This document shows positions 7,111 to 8,230 of a stretch of 8,230 bases of DNA, in pieces (the stretch's first letter is position 1; each line of letters opens with the position of its first letter). The notes beneath the pieces are model-generated. The model was not told the DNA's origin. It saw only the letters and a program-made list of their open reading frames with translations, and ran no database searches. Made by a program: the position numbers and the translations under genes. The stretch lies in the NCBI GenBank assembly GCA_003132825.1, contig PKYX01000539.1, positions 1,791 through 10,020 on the forward strand. The letters run 5' to 3'. The stretch is from Acidobacteriaceae bacterium. GTDB lineage: Bacteria; Acidobacteriota; Terriglobia; Terriglobales; Acidobacteriaceae.

Positions 7111-7123
7111 CCTCGCCGCGAGG
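7111..7123. repeat. Small hairpin 3' of asnB
   Basis: CCTCG (7111-7115) and CGAGG (7119-7123) form a perfect 5-bp stem with a 3-base loop, 37 nt after the asnB stop. No T-run follows. It could be a weak transcription or mRNA-end element, but a stem this short is easily chance. Confidence 0.2.
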
Positions 7124-7216
7124 GAATCAAGTTGGACAACGGGGCGAGCCCTTTCGCACGTAAGCTCTTGGAAGTGAACGCGGAGCGAGTGATAGTGTTG
7201 GACTAGATGAAGCAGC

Positions 7217-7240
7217 CAATTCATCGTCCGAGATGAATTG
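7217..7240. promoter_or_regulatory. Perfect 9-bp inverted repeat upstream of the last gene
   Basis: CAATTCATC (7217-7225) and GATGAATTG (7232-7240) are exact inverted copies around a 6-base centre. It lies in the longest spacer of the window (7074-7265, 192 nt) and ends 25 nt before ATG 7266, just ahead of the GGAG at 7249-7252. It could be a dimeric regulator's operator, or an RNA hairpin in the leader. The arms are AT-richer than the surroundings and no T-run follows, which argues against an intrinsic terminator. No convincing -35/-10 pair was found nearby. Confidence 0.4.
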
Positions 7241-7265
7241 TGATCGTTGGAGTTGAAGTTCAATC

Positions 7266-8230
7266 ATGTCCAGTCTTACCGATGTGAACATAGCGACGAA
7301 TTCCGGGAGCGAAACTGCTCCGAAAATGGAATTGAGCACGGTTATCCATGAGACGCCTGGCGCCCTGCCGCGTTCCCTGAACGTATGCATGATTGGCTAC
7401 ACGATGTATGACTCGGACGGAAGGGTTATTCGTTACGCGGAAACTCTGGCCAAGCGCGGGGACCGGGTGGATTTTATCGCGCTGAAAGGGAACGGAGATC
7501 CGGACGAGGAGGTGCGGAACGGCGTCCGGCTTTTCCGGATTCAGCGCCGCACCTTCAAGGAAAAGTCGCAGTTCTCCTATCTATTCGCGATTCTGACTTT
7601 CTTTTTCCGGACCATGTGGTTCTTCGCGCGGCAGGACCCGAAAGTGCGCTACGACCTGGTACACGTAAACTCAGTCCCGGATTTTCTGGTCTTCAGCGCA
7701 TGGCTTCCCAAAATGCGGGGGGCGAAGGTGATTCTTGACATCCACGACTTGCTGCCCGAGTTGTACATCAGCAAGTTCGAATCGAACGAGAATACGATCC
7801 TGTACCGGCTGCTGCGGGGCGTAGAGCGAGCGTCCGCGGCATTTGCCGATTACGTCATCGCGGCCAATGATATCTGGCGGGACAAACTGGTAAGCCGGGC
7901 CCGATCCATCCACCCGGATCGATGCACCTCGATTCTTAACTTTCCCGATCGCGCGGTATTCTATCGGCGCGGGCGAACCCGGAACGATGGCAAGTTCATC
8001 ATGGTTTTTCCCGGCAGTCTGAACTGGCATCAGGGAATCGATATTGCGATTCGGGCCTTGGGCCGGATCAAGGATGAGGCGCCGAACGCCGAATTCCATA
8101 TCTATGGCGACGGCCCTACCGTGCCGGCGCTGAAAGCCTTGACCGAGAGCCTGGGCTTGAACGGCCGGGTGAAAATGATGGGCGGCCGCGGCATCGGCGA
8201 GATGGCGCAAATCATGGAGAACGCCGATCT
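7266..8230 (+). CDS. Glycosyltransferase, GT4 type (3' end outside window)
   Basis: The frame is open for 321 codons to the window edge. Residues 1-37 are polar and variable. The GT-B N-terminal domain then starts with SLNVCMIGYTMYDSDGRVIR (37-56), with RYAETLAKRGDRVDFIAL following the usual pattern of a first strand and helix. YDLVHVNSVPDFLVF at 129-143 and VILDIHDLLPELY at 155-167 are typical GT4 acceptor-side motifs. The donor-side domain starts near 243 with FIMVFPGSLNWHQGIDIAIRA and FHIYGDGP (277-284). The EX7E motif expected further on falls outside the window. Hydrophobic residues at about 104-120 look like a membrane-surface helix rather than a true anchor. ATG 7266 is the first start after an in-frame TGA at 7254-7256; GGAG at 7249-7252 is 13 nt away, rather far, so the in-frame ATG at 7326 (residue 21) is possible. 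Its larger upstream spacer suggests it may have its own control. Confidence 0.85.
   Translation, partial: MSSLTDVNIATNSGSETAPKMELSTVIHETPGALPRSLNVCMIGYTMYDSDGRVIRYAETLAKRGDRVDFIALKGNGDPDEEVRNGVRLFRIQRRTFKEKSQFSYLFAILTFFFRTMWFFARQDPKVRYDLVHVNSVPDFLVFSAWLPKMRGAKVILDIHDLLPELYISKFESNENTILYRLLRGVERASAAFADYVIAANDIWRDKLVSRARSIHPDRCTSILNFPDRAVFYRRGRTRNDGKFIMVFPGSLNWHQGIDIAIRALGRIKDEAPNAEFHIYGDGPTVPALKALTESLGLNGRVKMMGGRGIGEMAQIMENAD

Noticed and set aside
7132..7203. Two TTGGAC hexamers (7132-7137 and 7198-7203) as possible -35 boxes
   Set aside because: Neither has a convincing -10 element 16-18 nt downstream.

Overview
This window is part of a surface or exopolysaccharide biosynthesis locus from a moderately GC-rich bacterium. 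All supported genes lie on the + strand. From left to right they are: a possible tail of an upstream gene (to 83), a polytopic O-antigen ligase/polymerase-like membrane protein (184-1581), a GT4-type glycosyltransferase (1696-2937), a GT2 rhamnosyltransferase-like enzyme (2976-3947), a second and quite different GT2-fold enzyme (4067-4999), an asparagine synthase-type glutamine amidotransferase (5091-7073), and a GT4-type glycosyltransferase cut by the window edge (7266 to past 8230). Spacers are short (38 to 192 nt). No gene-free stretch exceeds 300 bases, and I see no rRNA, tRNA, CRISPR array, insertion sequence or phage gene.

The likely joint task is to build and process a heteropolysaccharide. 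Cytoplasmic glycosyltransferases add sugars one at a time to a lipid-linked acceptor. The AsnB-type enzyme may convert a carboxyl group, possibly that of a uronic acid, to an amide, although it could equally make asparagine. The multi-pass membrane protein would polymerise or ligate the product at the periplasmic side. This is inferred from family membership and gene order; no sugar specificity can be read from the sequence.

Taxonomy: the protein style (the membrane protein's N-terminal region, the GT4 with a long insertion after its ERPNAH motif, and AsnB embedded among glycosyltransferases) reminds me of Acidobacteriota or related soil bacteria. This is an impression from memory and needs a search. 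GTG and TTG starts occur along with ATG.

I did not find a convincing new biological system. The points most worth a second look are non-coding or translational: a perfect 9-bp inverted repeat ahead of the last gene, two hairpins in the 3948-4066 spacer, and a 29-codon reading frame with its own good ribosome binding site that overlaps the asnB start.
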